Shown piece after piece: positions 10,916-23,310 of a stretch of DNA of 64,000 nt (its first letter is position 1; every line of letters starts with the position of its first letter). The stretch lies in contig OX393579.1 in NCBI GenBank assembly GCA_947652605.1, positions 6,696,001 through 6,760,000 on the forward strand, in the 5' to 3' direction. Below the pieces are notes generated by a model that worked only from the letters and a program-made list of their open reading frames with translations, did no database searches and was not told the DNA's origin. Source of the stretch: Elmis aenea (Eukaryota; Arthropoda; Insecta; Coleoptera; Elmidae). Position numbers and translations under genes: made by a program.

Positions 10916-11950
10916 GTAGGAAACAATTACTCTCATTTAATTGACGAACAATGCCGATAGATCGCGCAGCCTGTATCGCTTTTGCTTCAAATCCTTATCT
11001 CCTGCAAATCCTAATTGGGTCCTGCAGCCGTGACGTTACGCTATTGTTTCATAGATGGCGCGGCGCGCTTTAAAACTAATATAAGGCGATAATATCCTGA
11101 AAGAATTTATCACATCGTTTAAAATAATGCGCAAATAACCATTCAACACGAAATATTAATATGGAATTGATATTTAAACGTTGCAATGTTGTAAAAACTT
11201 GAATTACTTTGAACGAAACGTAAATACCATCCTGCAAGGTTTTTAAATTATAAGCTTAATTTAGAGAGTCTTTTTAGTCAAAAAACCATAGTATAACATT
11301 TAAGTAATAGTTTGCGCGTCTGAATTTTAAAATGAAAACGATTTTCTGTTATGTCGGTCATGATTTTCTTCTTGTAAGTTTCTTAAATGGACGTGTAGGA
11401 GACAGTGTGTGATTGAATTATTTCCAGTTTCGTATAGCTGCGGGTTTTCCGGTTCTGCTATCGGAAAAAATAAACGTTCAATAGTGAGTTGGGGTCAATG
11501 AACGATAAAACGCTGCACTAAAAATCAGGTCACGTGTTAAATGTTCTAGTTCCAGTGCTTAAATGAAGTACATTAATTGCATTCGGTAACAATCTGGAAC
11601 AAAATACCTAGGATTTCGTTGGATTTGCCCGGAAAACTCTTGTTTGGAGTTGAAAATTTACCGCAGAATAACAATCAAACGTTCTTTTAGGTTGTTATAT
11701 ATAACTTTATTTAGCGTCTGTTTGGCAAAATATCAACTGTGCTTATTTTGATATTATTAAGAGCAGAGCTCGCAAAATTTGAGACAATTAGGAGACTAAA
11801 TAGTTGCAGGCAGTGCAGGCAAATGTTCTCATTTTTTTCTTAGGAAAACAGTGAAGTTGCTTTGAGCAAAAATTGATAGAATATGTAAAACTACTTAATG
11901 CACGAAGTCTCTTAGCTGTATAGAAGTAAAAAAACTCGAAAAGTATGTAT
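10916..11950. other. Probable intron downstream of exon B
   Basis: The first 200 bases are more GC-rich (around 10960-11070, with a GGCGCGGCGCGC-like run near 11055) than normal background and might be conserved regulatory DNA. Nothing else can be assigned. Confidence 0.4.
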
Positions 11951-12132
11951 TACCGTATTGGCCCGACTATAGGGAGACCCTGATTATAAGGTGACCCCTA
12001 TTTTTTAATCTGCTTTTTGAAGAAAATAACATTTGCCTCTATGTTTGTGACTTAAATATAAGGCGACCCCCCCCTATTTACGTGTTGCCTTTTTAAATAA
12101 AAACCTCGCCTTATAGTTGGGCTTATAGGGTA
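11951..12132. mobile_element. Short MITE with ATAAGGYGACCCC repeats
   Basis: Left end TACCGTATTGGCCCGACTAT; right end inverted, CTTATAGTTGGGCTTATAGG then GTA. Inside are repeated words ATAAGGTGACCCC and ATAAGGCGACCCC. At 182 bp it has no coding capacity. I recall similar sequences as widespread MITEs in animals, but the superfamily is unclear. Confidence 0.55.
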
Positions 12133-13109
12133 CTTTTTAAGGAAGTCACATTTTAATGAAATTTTACTTAAAACATAACTTAATAAGACAAACAAGTTCG
12201 AATTGTTTAATAATTAATTGTTTTAAAGTCGTTCGCCGTTCTAAACTACCTTTCAAAAGTTTGTAGACGTGTTCCATAACTTGGTTTTCAGTTTGTAGAC
12301 TTTCCATGTGATAAATGAAAAATATTTAACTACATTATCCTGTCAACATTTTTTCAGTCAACAATGTTGGAAATCTACTCCTGTGCAAACACGTTGTAAC
12401 TAAATATCTTGTTTGATTAAAAATTTAATATATTTTTACGTGGGAATTCCTAAATGGCAAATTTTCTTCTTATTTATTTAAAACCGTACGCATTTCATTC
12501 AAAGATCTTTTTTTTTAATTGCCCAAAGCAAGAATATAAATATATTGTTCGGTTTCCCGATTCTTTTAAATGTTTGATAGGAGTTGTGGGCTTTTACAAC
12601 GATTTTTGAAATGTAAAATAAGAAAATCGCAGCTAAAAGCTTTTAAAATCAACCTTTGATATTAAAACGTCAAGTTAACTGACATTAGAAATAAATAAAA
12701 GCTTGTGAGTGCTTTGTCTACTTGCTCGAATCCTTATTGTACATTTTTAAACTGCAAGCTAAAAGAGAAATAAAAAACTTACTTGCTCTGCTTCGATTAG
12801 CCCGCGTTACTAATTTAACAGGAATTGTATTAGTACTATTATTAATTTCTTATACTACTTCTTGCTTTTATACATTCATTTTTAATCGCCACCTCTAAAT
12901 GTTGATAACTTTGTCAATTATATTTGTTATAAATTCTAACATTCAAAATCGCAACGTTATTTTATTATATTGTAAAGTATCTTCAAAACATTGGGATAAA
13001 AATGTTTGGGTGGGGTGGCATGTCTGTTTTGGAAAAACTTGTTCTTGCTTTAAGTATTTTTTGCTTAAGAACGTTGTCTTTATTAGAAAAATATTCTAAA
13101 AATTGAATA
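12133..13109. other. AT-rich non-coding DNA
   Basis: No feature can be supported. Confidence 0.4.
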
Positions 13110-13395
13110 ATTAAGTTCTACTTTTTCTCCTTTTCCTTCTCCTTCTTTCTCTTTCTTCTTTTTAATCGGTTCCTTTTGTACCTAACGGTGTCGAGGTATG
13201 CTTTTCTATTTCTGTATTACATTTCTCCACTCTTGCCTATCGTTAGCTAATTGTGGCACATCTCTCCAGCTGACTCCTTTTTCTTCTAGCCTATGCATTA
13301 CTTCTTTTTCCCATTTTATTCTTGGTCTTCCTCTATTTCTTTTTCCCTTTATCCTCATTATCCATTCCATTTTTGCGTATCCACTTTGTTAAGAT
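13110..13395 (-). pseudogene. LINE family A RT C-terminal tail
   Basis: The minus strand reads KGKRNRGRPRIKWEKEVMHR, then LEEKGVSWRDVPQLANDRQE, then WRNVIQK and a stop. The GRPR block and the W(R/K)D...A-x-D-R-x-x-W end are the usual extreme C terminus of LINE ORF2 proteins. It is 5' truncated. Related fragments lie at 27.06-27.46, 34.48 and 36.5-36.7 kb, always antisense, which defines one family. Confidence 0.7.
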
Positions 13396-14769
13396 GGAAT
13401 AATTGTGTTATAATTTTTAATTATAAATTTGGCGCAGCAAACCCCGGGCTCCTTTATAAAATTATAGATTAATTAAAAAATAATTAACTTAAAAGGTAAA
13501 AAAATATTGCTTAAATATAGGTACTTATTAAAGATTAGCAATTAACAAGAGCAGTAATTGCTATCAGAATTTAATCAATTCCTGTCTTTAAAGATGAACG
13601 AGTTAAATTAGTGTCTTGTGCTTTGCTACATGACCGTATAAATACAAAGTACAATAATTAATGAAAGAGCAGCTTTTAGATGGCCACTAGTTAAAATTTA
13701 AATTATATATAGGCTTTTTATTGTGACAGGCAAATTTTATTTTATTTTACTTATGCCAATAAAAATCGAACAAACTACCTATCATTTTTTTTTAAGTCAG
13801 TATTTTAATTTGTCAATTAAAATATTGCATTTTTAACCCTATTCGACTTTCTATCAAGCGTCAAATTGTACGATTTCTCAGAGACTGCCTATACCACATA
13901 TTTAGTTTTGAAAAGATACTTACCTTGAAATATTAGTTTTGTAAAAATTGTAATTTTAATAGCCTAAATATTTTCAATTTTGTTTTAAGCTTAGAAGTCT
14001 TTATACATTTTTGGTAAAAAATACATGTAATAACACGTTTTATGGAACATCTGGAAAGATAATTAAGTCTTTTTTATTTTTATCACGTCTGATGTGTGGC
14101 TTTTGAAATAACTCACGTAGAATATATATTTTGAGGTGACGCCAAAAGAGGATGAGAGTAACATAAAATTACGTAAAAACCCATTGTTTCACGAATATAA
14201 TTTAGGCTTCCTTCACAAATTTATTGTTTAGAAATACCTTATGGCATCAAAAGCTATAACGTATCTTATATTTTACTTAACAGAAAGAATCATTGCATAT
14301 TGCTTGAAGGGTTTGTGCTTTATTTGCGATTCCTTGGGCATAATTTTTTGTTTCATTAAGCAGTAGGTAATTTTACAGTACGTTCTTGATTTTTCAAGGA
14401 TTAATTTTAAAAATTCCCAACTTTCCTTTGCGTCTCAAATATCTTTAAAAGTTTCTTAATTCTTGATATTTCGTTGTCTTTTCTTCACAGTTGAAAATAT
14501 TGCTGTATGAGCATTCAAAGTTTTAACTTCATGAAACTTAAAACTTGTCTCTGATGTGGTAGCTTATAAAATTTACAATCGAATGCGAGATAGGAAAGTT
14601 TACAGCGATTTGTAATTTCTTCTGCACAAACTAACAATTTATTTTAAAATAAAGATCAACTGCTTTCTAAGCTTACTTTTAATGATTATGTATGAATGAG
14701 ACAGTTACACATATAAATTGGTCCAAACACATTGATTTTTAGTTTCGACTACAAAAGTGTCATTGACTA
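13396..14769. other. AT-rich non-coding DNA
   Basis: No feature can be supported. Confidence 0.4.
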
Positions 14770-15125
14770 TACAGGGTGTCCATTTTTCTAACCTGTTGTA
14801 TCTATAGGTACCTCTTTGTTAATATTAAAGATACAGAAACGTTAAACATAGCAAATTTGTGCAGAATTTAATGGTAAATCTGATGCCATTTTCAAATTTG
14901 AACTGTCATCATCTTTTTGAAATATTTAAAAGGTCGATTTTTTCAAACTTGAATAATTCCGTAACCATATGAGCTAGAACAAAAATAAAAATTCTCTTTT
15001 GCAGATATTTGTAGGTACGTAGATTTTATATATGTTGACGAAATTTTCATAGCGCTCTCGATTTCGAAGTTGCAATTTTTTAAATGGAAGTCATAGTTGG
15101 CTGTGGCCATATATTTTTCTTGACA
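14770..15125. mobile_element. TACAGGGTG-type element, left end only
   Basis: Starts TACAGGGTGTCC after a TA, like the complete fold-backs elsewhere in the window. It contains a CATAGTTGGCTGTG word at 15092-15105 that also occurs in other TACAGGG elements. No matching CACCCTGTA end follows, so the right part has been lost or has diverged. Confidence 0.5.
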
Positions 15126-15133
15126 GTTCTCTT

Positions 15134-15262
15134 ATAAGGTGACCATTCATCCCCGATTTTCGGGGACAGTCCCCGAAACAAGTTCACAAAAATTAGTCGA
15201 GGATGTTTTTTGGAACCCTAGGTTAGCGTCCCCAAACCTTCGGAGAAAAATGGGCACCTTAT
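15134..15262. mobile_element. 129-bp MITE, ATAAGGTG ends
   Basis: Left end ATAAGGTGACCAT, right end ATGGGCACCTTAT (inverted), with a GGGGACAGTCCCCG palindrome inside the left end and a related CGTCCCCAAACC stretch on the right. It resembles hAT-type MITEs that begin AAGGTGACCAT. I could not settle the target duplication. Confidence 0.55.
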
Positions 15263-17641
15263 CTTAAACGTCATTGCAGTTTGTCAATGAGATGTTTAAA
15301 AAATAAAGGGATATTTTTGTTAAAACGTGGTTGGGGTTCATTGAGTATTTCGCCGATTGTGTAACAGTCAATACTTTTGGCAAACGCTGTATGTACACTC
15401 TTCGATTAAAAGTATACACTTCAACGGCGGTGATCTGTTTTAAGATGTTGCTCTTACGAGTAACTTTACGCTAGTAAACTGATATGATAAGTTTACTAGA
15501 ACTTTGATCATTATCGACAGCACCCTTTAACACATGCTTTTAAGTCTTTTTCGAGTTTAAAATATCGTTTTACAAAGTGTTACTGTAGTATACATTTATA
15601 AACAAGTGTTTTTATCCTGGGACTTTTTCCACTAATACAATAAATGATGTGTTGCCTTATATTGTTCTATAATTTAACATTAATAATTTTATATCGAATT
15701 CCTTTTATCCAAGTAATTTAAAGTACGTTTGGAAATGTTGTTCAAAAGTTAATATTATTGTTTTGACTGTTGTTTAATAAGTAAAATATATTAATAACAA
15801 CTGATTATATTCCAGGTAGTAATAATTATACTATTTTTTAAAACTATGCCTAATTGTGTACCTTACTTATTATTTATGACTAAAAGTGATACGGTTTACA
15901 AAGATGTAGAGCTATATTTTTAAATCTACGCATTATTTGTAGGTCTACTGACAATAAAACAATTAAACAAAAGCCAACCTTGTCCTACAATGATTGGTTT
16001 CAATAAATTTGTCAATAAATTTATCAATAAATTTATGAAACAATGAAACAATGCATTCTCAAACCTATTGGAACGCGTAAAACAAACAAATAATATTCCA
16101 TAGCTTGAACTCTACAAAAGAGCAGTCGTACCTAAATGTTTGTTCTAAATAAAATATGTTAGTATTTTGATGGTCAATATTTGAACTACTTATTTGTTAC
16201 AATGTCGGTAATTATGTAACTAAAATACGACTAGCTGGCTATTTTCGAGGAAATAATTACTCCCAAGCGAGACAACCCTAAGCACTGTACTATATTTTAG
16301 TACATTTGATAATATCGACTGAACTTAGTATTGGGTGTTTTAAAAAGGCAAAATTGTCAGTTTCTTATATTGATACAACAGTGGTAAAAATGTTTGCTTG
16401 CAGAAAATTACTCCTACGTCGATAAAACGTTAACTAAAGGTATATTTTTGTAAAGCAATGAAATATGGAATTTGGAATTGAGATTTGATTGAAATTTATT
16501 TTTAGTTTGTATCGTTAAGCTGAAACAATAAACGCCATTTTCGATTTTATTTCTTTTAAGTGAATTTCCGATGAGTTTAAGTTAGCATATTGTTATTCTT
16601 GATACTTAAATATATTGCGTATCGATAAAAAGTGAATAAATTTAATGTTTTAGTGTAATATTAAAACAATTACCGTCACACGATCTGCAGTTTTTCCAAA
16701 TTGTTGTCCAACACAGTCGCAAATACTTCAGTTAAATAAATATTACAATTTACTTGTTATCTTTTACGTTGATTGTTTAAACAGGTCTTAACACTTTAAC
16801 TATACCTAACCTTAAAGTAAAGTTAATTTAATTTTTTTTTGTGTATTTTGAAGGTTTTGAGTAAAGTAGAAAATAATGTGCAGGCTTACGTTATTAAAAA
16901 AGAGGACCATACACCCATTAGAGTTTTTGAAAGCCTTTAAGAGGGCTTTCAACCTTAAAACTGGTTTTATAATAATTCTTTGCTGGGTTGTTGTATATAA
17001 ATCAAATAAAAAAATAAAACAAGGATCAAATAGGTACATATTGTTTTAATATATACTCGTATGAGCACACATCTTTTTACTAAATATTTTTTACTTTATA
17101 GTTATCTGTATTGTTTATAATCAGAGATTTATTTGTTACACTTGGAAAGTATATAAGCAATTTTTACACTATTCGTTTATTTATAACAAAATTCGCTCTT
17201 CACATCTTCTCTAATTTGATGAAAACGCTAAAATATCTTTTAATTTGGCTGTTAGTATATTCCTGGTCGTGCTTCGATTGTGATGGGTTCGATTACTACA
17301 AAATTATTACAACTTTTTTAATAGAATGCGTGACACTTACTGCATTGAAAGTATTAAAGATGAATATCAGAGTTATTGAAGTAAATAATTTATTATTTGA
17401 GACCTGTACCTACTGCAGTATGATATATTGCGTTGATGGAAGTCTGTACAATTTTATACTTTAAATAATAAATAAGCACGAATATCACAAACTTTTTAAA
17501 CATTTCTACGTCCATTGAAAAAATGTATATTTCTGAATTGTTCACAAAAATATTATTTCTTAATTTACTTCCAAAAATACTAATGAATAATTTTAATTTA
17601 CTAAAATTACAAAAATACTAATATAGATACATAATTATAAA
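15263..17641. other. AT-rich non-coding DNA
   Basis: No exon or element can be supported. The 117-codon frame at 17111-17464 is hydrophobic, AT-driven and has no domain. Confidence 0.45.
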
Positions 17642-18575
17642 TAGTGTTTCAAGATTTCTCGATAGTTTTCAATTCTCGAGTCTCGAGAATTCTCATATAA
17701 TATATAAATTTACATTTACCTTCTTAAATTCAGTTTAAAAAATTATATAACATTGATTATCACTCTTTAATATTAAATTCATATATTTTACTTATTATTT
17801 TAATACATCTTGGACTGGAACATAATCGATTAATTTAAAAATTCATCAGAAATTTATTTTTGATTTATTATTTATTACGTCAAAACCTGGATTTCATTAA
17901 TAAGTATATTATTTTATAGAAGATAATAACAGTAAGTGATTTTAAATAAACATTATTATTCTAAACATTATGAATCACTTAAAACTTATAAATATATAAA
18001 CAAAATTAAATGTTTGCATTGTGCAGATTTAAAATATTTAAAAAAAAAAAACGCAGAGCATCCAAAGTAGTACTACACAATCTATTTATTTACAAAATCG
18101 TTGACCACAGAAAAATTTCGTTGGTTTTGTGTCGATGTAGGCTTTATTGTGGATAAAGCATTCCTGGGTAGTTCTAAATTTTTATGTTACCGATAAGTTC
18201 AGTTGTTCTTGGAGAGACAATTCTTCATTTTTATTGACCGGCTCTGCATCAAAATCTTCTTCGTCAGTATTAAACTGATGAGAACTAACAAATAATCTAT
18301 TTAACATTTGTGTAGCAGTTTTGTAAATTTCATGTTTTGAAACTAGTCTAAAAAATGTATCTTTTTCTTCGCAAGCAGGATTTTGTAAAAATGTATACAG
18401 ATATATGATGGTATTGTTTCTTCTTTTACTTATTAGTCTTATACTTACTTACTTATAGTCGAAAACAATTTTTTTCTCTCGAGAAAAAACTCTAAATTTC
18501 TCGAGAAATGGGGAATCAAAAAAAAAACTTTTTGTCAAGAACTTTTCGATAAAGAATTCTCGAGAATAAACACTA
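17642..18575 (-). mobile_element. hAT element with transposase remnant and CTCGAG palindromes
   Basis: Ends TAGTGTTT and AAACACTA form the inverted repeat. The flanking 8-mers ATTATAAA and GTTATACA agree at 6 of 8 positions, a decayed hAT-type duplication. Both subterminal regions hold palindromic TTCTCGAGAA words: about 17672-17690 on the left and about 18478, 18499 and 18556 on the right. The interior has a minus-strand transposase piece. The full-length gene is missing, so this is an internally deleted derivative. Confidence 0.65.
18182..18435 (-). pseudogene. hAT transposase C-terminal fragment
   Basis: On the minus strand, ending at TAA 18182-18184, the frame reads KRRNNTIIYLYTFLQNPACE, then EKDTFFRLVSKHEIYKTATQ, then MLNRLF and a Ser/Asp/Glu-rich tail ending in LNLSVT. 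The L-Y-x-F-L-Q-N-P and K-x-x-I-x-x-T-x-x-x-L-x-x-R-L-F blocks resemble zf-BED/hAT proteins from memory; the assignment is supported mostly by the enclosing hAT ends. There are about 85 intact codons. The upstream part of the protein is absent. Confidence 0.55.
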
Positions 18576-20735
18576 GTTATACATATTTGGTCAAGAATAT
18601 TACTATAGCATTCGCTTGTTAGTGTTCTGGTCTGTTTATCATATGCAAAACTGATTTATCCTCACAGACGAATTGAATGTATTCTAAAATATGCCTAAAC
18701 TTTACAACTACATTTTTAGAACTTCTTAAAATTTTATATTTCTTTATTTAAGTACTCATCATAAATTTTTTTAAACCTATTTAACATTTGTATCCTTTTA
18801 TTATAATTTAGTTCGTAGTTTAAATGATAGCAGAAAATTAACAAAGAATGTATGGCAAAAACTTTGATATTGCTTACAACCTTATTGTATTTATCATTTA
18901 TTATTAATTAGTGCACATTTTAAAGTTACTACAACTCCCTTGTGTAGACTATTATTAAGAGAATTTCATATTGCCTAATAAAAATGAATGGTTATTCAGT
19001 GAGCAATGCTGACAATGTGTGTAAAATGAATAGAATATTCCATTCCAGAATGTTGGCAAACATAAAACCTGTTTCAAAAAAAGTAAATGAAATACATGTG
19101 TTCACATATCAAACCCAACAATTAATATGGAAATTTGCCGAGGAAGAGCACAATTGCCAGAGAGCGTAAAAATATGCTCAAACTCGTTGGTTTTATCATG
19201 AATAAACAATAGGAAACCTTATTATACAAAGTACAATATAGGGCTTAATCGATTTGATATCATTTCAACCGTTTATATGGTTAAATAATCGATAAATAAT
19301 GATCATGTTTAACGTAATCTGATTATGTATTATTTTGGTTGGTTTAAGAAAAATTAATGTAGGTATATCAAAATAGTACATATAACTTTATTGATTCTTC
19401 TTGTTTAAAGTTAAAGTTTGATGTTTTGAATCCTACTATAAAAATGTCAGTTAGTTTTTGTTCTATCTTCAAAAATACTTAGGTCAAATCTTTTTGTTTC
19501 ACATGAAGTCACACTGTTTAAAAGTGATCTACTAGGGTACAATTTGGAAAACTCTTTTTTAAATGCGTGTTTTACTGAAGTTCAACAGGTGCGACGTATC
19601 GTGAATTCCGAATGAAAATGTAAAAAACGTAGCAGAACATTGGGGGCGACATTTTGCCATATTTATGTACTCCGCATTATCAGCCACGGAAGTTTTGAAT
19701 TTCGCTTTAACGAAAACATATTCGCGTGTAACAATTACTGCTGTAGAGGAAATGCTTGTTGTGATTAAGTGTCGTAAAGTTTGTATATACTGCATAACTT
19801 TAAATTTATGAAGAGAACCGGTAACCAAGAAATACTGTGAAGAATTTCAGATACTTACATTTTGAAAAGTTTATTTGTGACACTATTTTTTACCAGGTTT
19901 ATTTTGTAACCGACTTATTTTTTTTCAAGTCCTAATTAATAAACGAATTTTTTAGTACTGTATGAGGTTGTGTGCGAATAAAGCAGCGGTTTAAATATGT
20001 TGTGTAGAGTTTCTGTTTCGAAATTTTATTCGCTCTTAAAATAAAAATACTGTACTTGATGGTTATTACATACGTTAGAAAGAAATGATTCGTCTAAATG
20101 TGCTCTCCAATTTAGACAACCACTTCTAAATATAATCCATACTTTAAGGGTTACGGTTCAAAATAAGAAAAGCATTTTTACGAATTGCCTGTAAATATTG
20201 CAATATAAAGTTTTTTAACTGTAAGATCATTTAGTTATTGAAATTTAATTTCCGAATACAAATTCAAACAGCAAAGATATGTTTTACTCTTCCTATATTT
20301 ATAGTTCAAACTTCTATACAATCCGACATTGGACAAGAGTATTCGTTTGCTTTGGTTAACAAGCATATCTAATTTCTCGGTCAACCAAAATTGTGTAAAC
20401 TGTTCTTGACGCAAATACTCAAACTTATTCGTGGACACTTTGAATCATTGCTGTAACAACTGCAACTATACAATAATTTCAAAATCTTAGGAGCAACAGC
20501 CCAAACGATAAGAAAAATTGTTAAGTAATTTACCTAGCAATGAAAAACTAAAGTTTATATTTTGCAGTTTTAGGTAAATGTGGCATTTTTGAATCAAATT
20601 GCCAAATTGAAAATTTTAAACACTGATTTGGGCATGAAACAAGCGTCTGGTTAACAAGATAATGAATGCACAAGAAAAACAGCCCAATTTTGCTTATTTA
20701 CAAAAACTACAGGGTGCAAAAGGCTCACAAAGTTT
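18576..20735. other. Mostly AT-rich non-coding DNA; a GC-richer patch at 19.56-19.83 kb
   Basis: The patch at about 19557-19830 has higher GC and an 89-codon minus-strand frame without a recognisable domain. It could be a conserved non-coding element or an old transposon. Nothing else is supported. Confidence 0.35.
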
Positions 20736-20739
20736 GGGA

Positions 20740-20826
20740 AATTATCCAGGATCATGATTTTGTTGACTGTGACACTCTTCATAGTCCTGATTTAGTTCTC
20801 TGCGAATTCTATTTATTCAAAAAATA
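20740..20826 (+). pseudogene. mariner-type transposase remnant
   Basis: Translation gives HDFVDCDTLHSPDLVLCEFY followed by LFKK and a stop. H-SPDL-x-x-C-[DE]-F-x-LF is the conserved block near the last catalytic acid of mariner transposases. Only about 28 codons remain. It directly precedes a TACAGGG fold-back and may be unrelated to it. Confidence 0.55.
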
Positions 20827-20828
20827 AA

Positions 20829-21830
20829 CAGGGTGGTTCACATAGAAGGGATTTTATTGGGATCTCGTAAACATCTACCAAGAATTAAATTAGACAAATT
20901 GCTTCCCTTTGTGATGCTTAAATGTTTAAAAAAAAAACATGGTTTGCTAGATAATAAACAAAAATCAAAATGGGCATTTTTTGAAATCGTTAATAAGTCG
21001 GTTATACTTGATGGTACAAAAATATTTTTGGAAAATAAGTTGTAGATTCTATGACTCCCTGTAAAAGAAAAGATTCATTGGTTTCAATATTGTTTCAATT
21101 CGAAGATAAATTATATTTTTTAAAATTTAAACCATAGTTGGCTATGACCTGGTAAAAAAGCAGTTTTTTTCCTCTTTTCGATTATTTAAAGTTAAATGTA
21201 TTTGTTTTGATATTTAGGCTCAGAACAAATAAAATTTACCAAAAAGACCCTATCTAGCTATAGAGTGCCAATGTATTTAAACAACATTGAAACAAATAAA
21301 TGTTTTTTTTTACAGTGCGTAAAAGAATTTACGTTTTCCCCAAAAATATCTTTGTATCATCAAGTATAACCGAGTTGTTAACGATATAAGAAAATGCCCA
21401 ATTTGTTTTTTGTTTATTGTCCAGCGCAGTAGCGTAGGCAGGGGAATCAGAATGAGGGGGTCATAGGTTCGCAATAAGTCGTTCTAGAGCTGTAGAACTG
21501 TAAATTTTGTGCTTAAAAAAAAAAGGTTTTTGGCTTTTTTAACTGTTTATTAAACCCCCATGATGAAACAGTCAAACATCCTACTTCAAAAAAACTTGAA
21601 TGGAGATTGGTGACCTAAACAAATAGGTCCTCAGCTCTTTTTGCGTTTATTAACCCCTCCATGAAAGCATCCTGCCTACGTCACTGGTCCAGCGTGCTTT
21701 GGAACTTTTTTAAAACTTTAAAGCACCACTGAATATGTCTCAGAAAGGAGAACAATTTGACCAATTCAAATTTCTTCGTAGCTCTTATCGTTTATGAGAT
21801 TCCAATAGTGACCCTTCTTTCCTTGGATAT
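20829..21830. mobile_element. Long form of the CAGGGTGGTYCACATAGAAG fold-back, interrupted by a MITE
   Basis: The left arm starts CAGGGTGGTTCACATAGAAG and runs about 230 bp. Its inner part (20966-21062) is the inverse of 21314-21400, and the right arm runs on to about 21822. Arms and ends match the complete short copy at 31398-31724. Between the arms is a 250-bp centre with CATAGTTGGCTATG at 21133-21146. The right arm was split by a hAT MITE at 21427-21686. The right terminus has decayed. Confidence 0.65.
21427..21686. mobile_element. hAT MITE inserted in the fold-back arm
   Basis: Begins CAGTAGCGTAGGCAGG and ends CCTGCCTACGTCACTG, flanked by an identical 8-mer GTCCAGCG at 21419-21426 and 21687-21694. 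Removing it restores continuity with the 31.4-kb copy. It is a non-autonomous hAT element and younger than its host. Confidence 0.9.
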
Positions 21831-22919
21831 GATTTGAAACTAATAAAATAATTAAAGTGGGCATATAGAAATATTTTACTGTCAAAAGATTATTTTTTAA
21901 ATGGTATAAGATTCATAAAAAACTCTGACCTATAGCTGACCTATAGCTTTTAAACAGCTATAGTTTCGTCGAAAAATAAAATTTTGATCCCATTTCTTAG
22001 CTTAGTAGAAAATTCAGTAATCTACTCTGGTGTTACAAATACTTTGGAGTGTTGTCAAAATATTGAGAATCTTAATTTTTATAATCATATTATAGCAAAT
22101 AATACACAGGAGAAGTTTGTGTAAATCTTTGTGTCGTTTTTTAGAGTTCAATACTGTTAACATTATTGCCTTTGGATCCGAAGTTATTAGCATGGATTGT
22201 GTGATTGTGATAAATTAACACAATTTCACTGCAGTTTAATTTTGTTAACTCGGTCGCCGATTTCTAGGCATATAAAGTTCCTAATGCACTCTTGTATCAT
22301 GTAATTGTTAAACTTTACTGGATTAAGAAATTTACTAAAGCATTTCATGCATGTCGACTTGAATTGATTCGTCTGGAGCTTAATTTGAAGTGCATCAAAC
22401 AAGAAACTTTAACAGCGAACACGATTTAAGCTCAACAACTTTACCATGAAATAATCACGTAATGTTCTAATGATGTACGCGTGTGTCTAAATAATATTTA
22501 AGAACAAACTTGCCTTAAGTTATTTATAAAACGATAACGCAGCGAAAGAATAAAAGTCAAGACTAGTTTTTCAGCACCATGCTGCTTTATTAGGCAATAA
22601 ATTTAGTTAAAAGATAATATTAAGCAACATGAATCGGTTCTTTGTAAATAGATATTAAAATTTATAGGCTCCTTCGTTTGTGGGTTAATTAAAGCACTTA
22701 AAAAAATAATTAAAGGAAAATAAAATCATGGAACATATATCTTTTGTTGCTAATGTTTTCAGACAACATTTAAATAATTGCTGGTTTCATATTTGATTAT
22801 GGTTTTGTAACCAACTCGTTGGTTGTAGTTTTAATTTTAACGCTTTTTTCAAACCATTTTCAAATGAACCCCTCCATTGATTGTAGTGCCTTTTTTCATA
22901 TATTCAGAACTTCTTTCTG
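21831..22919. other. AT-rich non-coding DNA
   Basis: No feature can be supported. Confidence 0.4.
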
Positions 22920-23310
22920 TCTATGTATTTTCATTTTCACCTTTATGTCAACGTCTTTGTGTGCTACTATTGTTTTGTTTAATGAGTAATATATGTTTGT
23001 TGATTTGTTAAGTCGGCATATATTTTCCCAAGTATTCGTATGTTGTTACTCTTTCCAGTATATTGTTTTTTACATTTAATTTTGTTGTTGTTCTGACTGC
23101 TTTTGTGTTTTTCGTTTACGAACATAGTTTTTGTATCATTTATGTTCACTTCCATTTTCATATCCTCGATTTCTTTGGTCCATGCGTTCACTAACTTTTG
23201 CAGTTTGTTTTTAGTAATTGCTATTAGTACCACGTTATCTGCTTATAATAGGCTATTCACTTTAATTAGTTCTAGATTTCTGTACCCAATTCCAGTGTTT
23301 ATGTTTTTCT
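22920..23310 (-). pseudogene. LINE family B RT fragment including the ruined YADD site
   Basis: The minus strand reads NTGIGYRNLELIKVNSLL, stop, ADNVVLIAITKNKL, then QKLVNAWTKEIEDMKMEVNI. This is the LINE RT palm domain; the catalytic Y-A-D-D box has become stop-A-D-N. Next come a degenerate N-x-x-K-T-x-x-M and ILGKIYADLTNQQTYITH, which corresponds to YLGSIITEDGKID in the related copy at 50.7 kb. Inactive. Confidence 0.75.

Noticed and set aside
17280..17300. GGGTTCGATTAC, reminiscent of a tRNA T-arm
   Set aside because: No acceptor or anticodon arm could be built around it.
17111..17464. 117-codon hydrophobic open frame
   Set aside because: No domain, amino-acid usage typical of AT-rich random sequence, no promoter or splice evidence.
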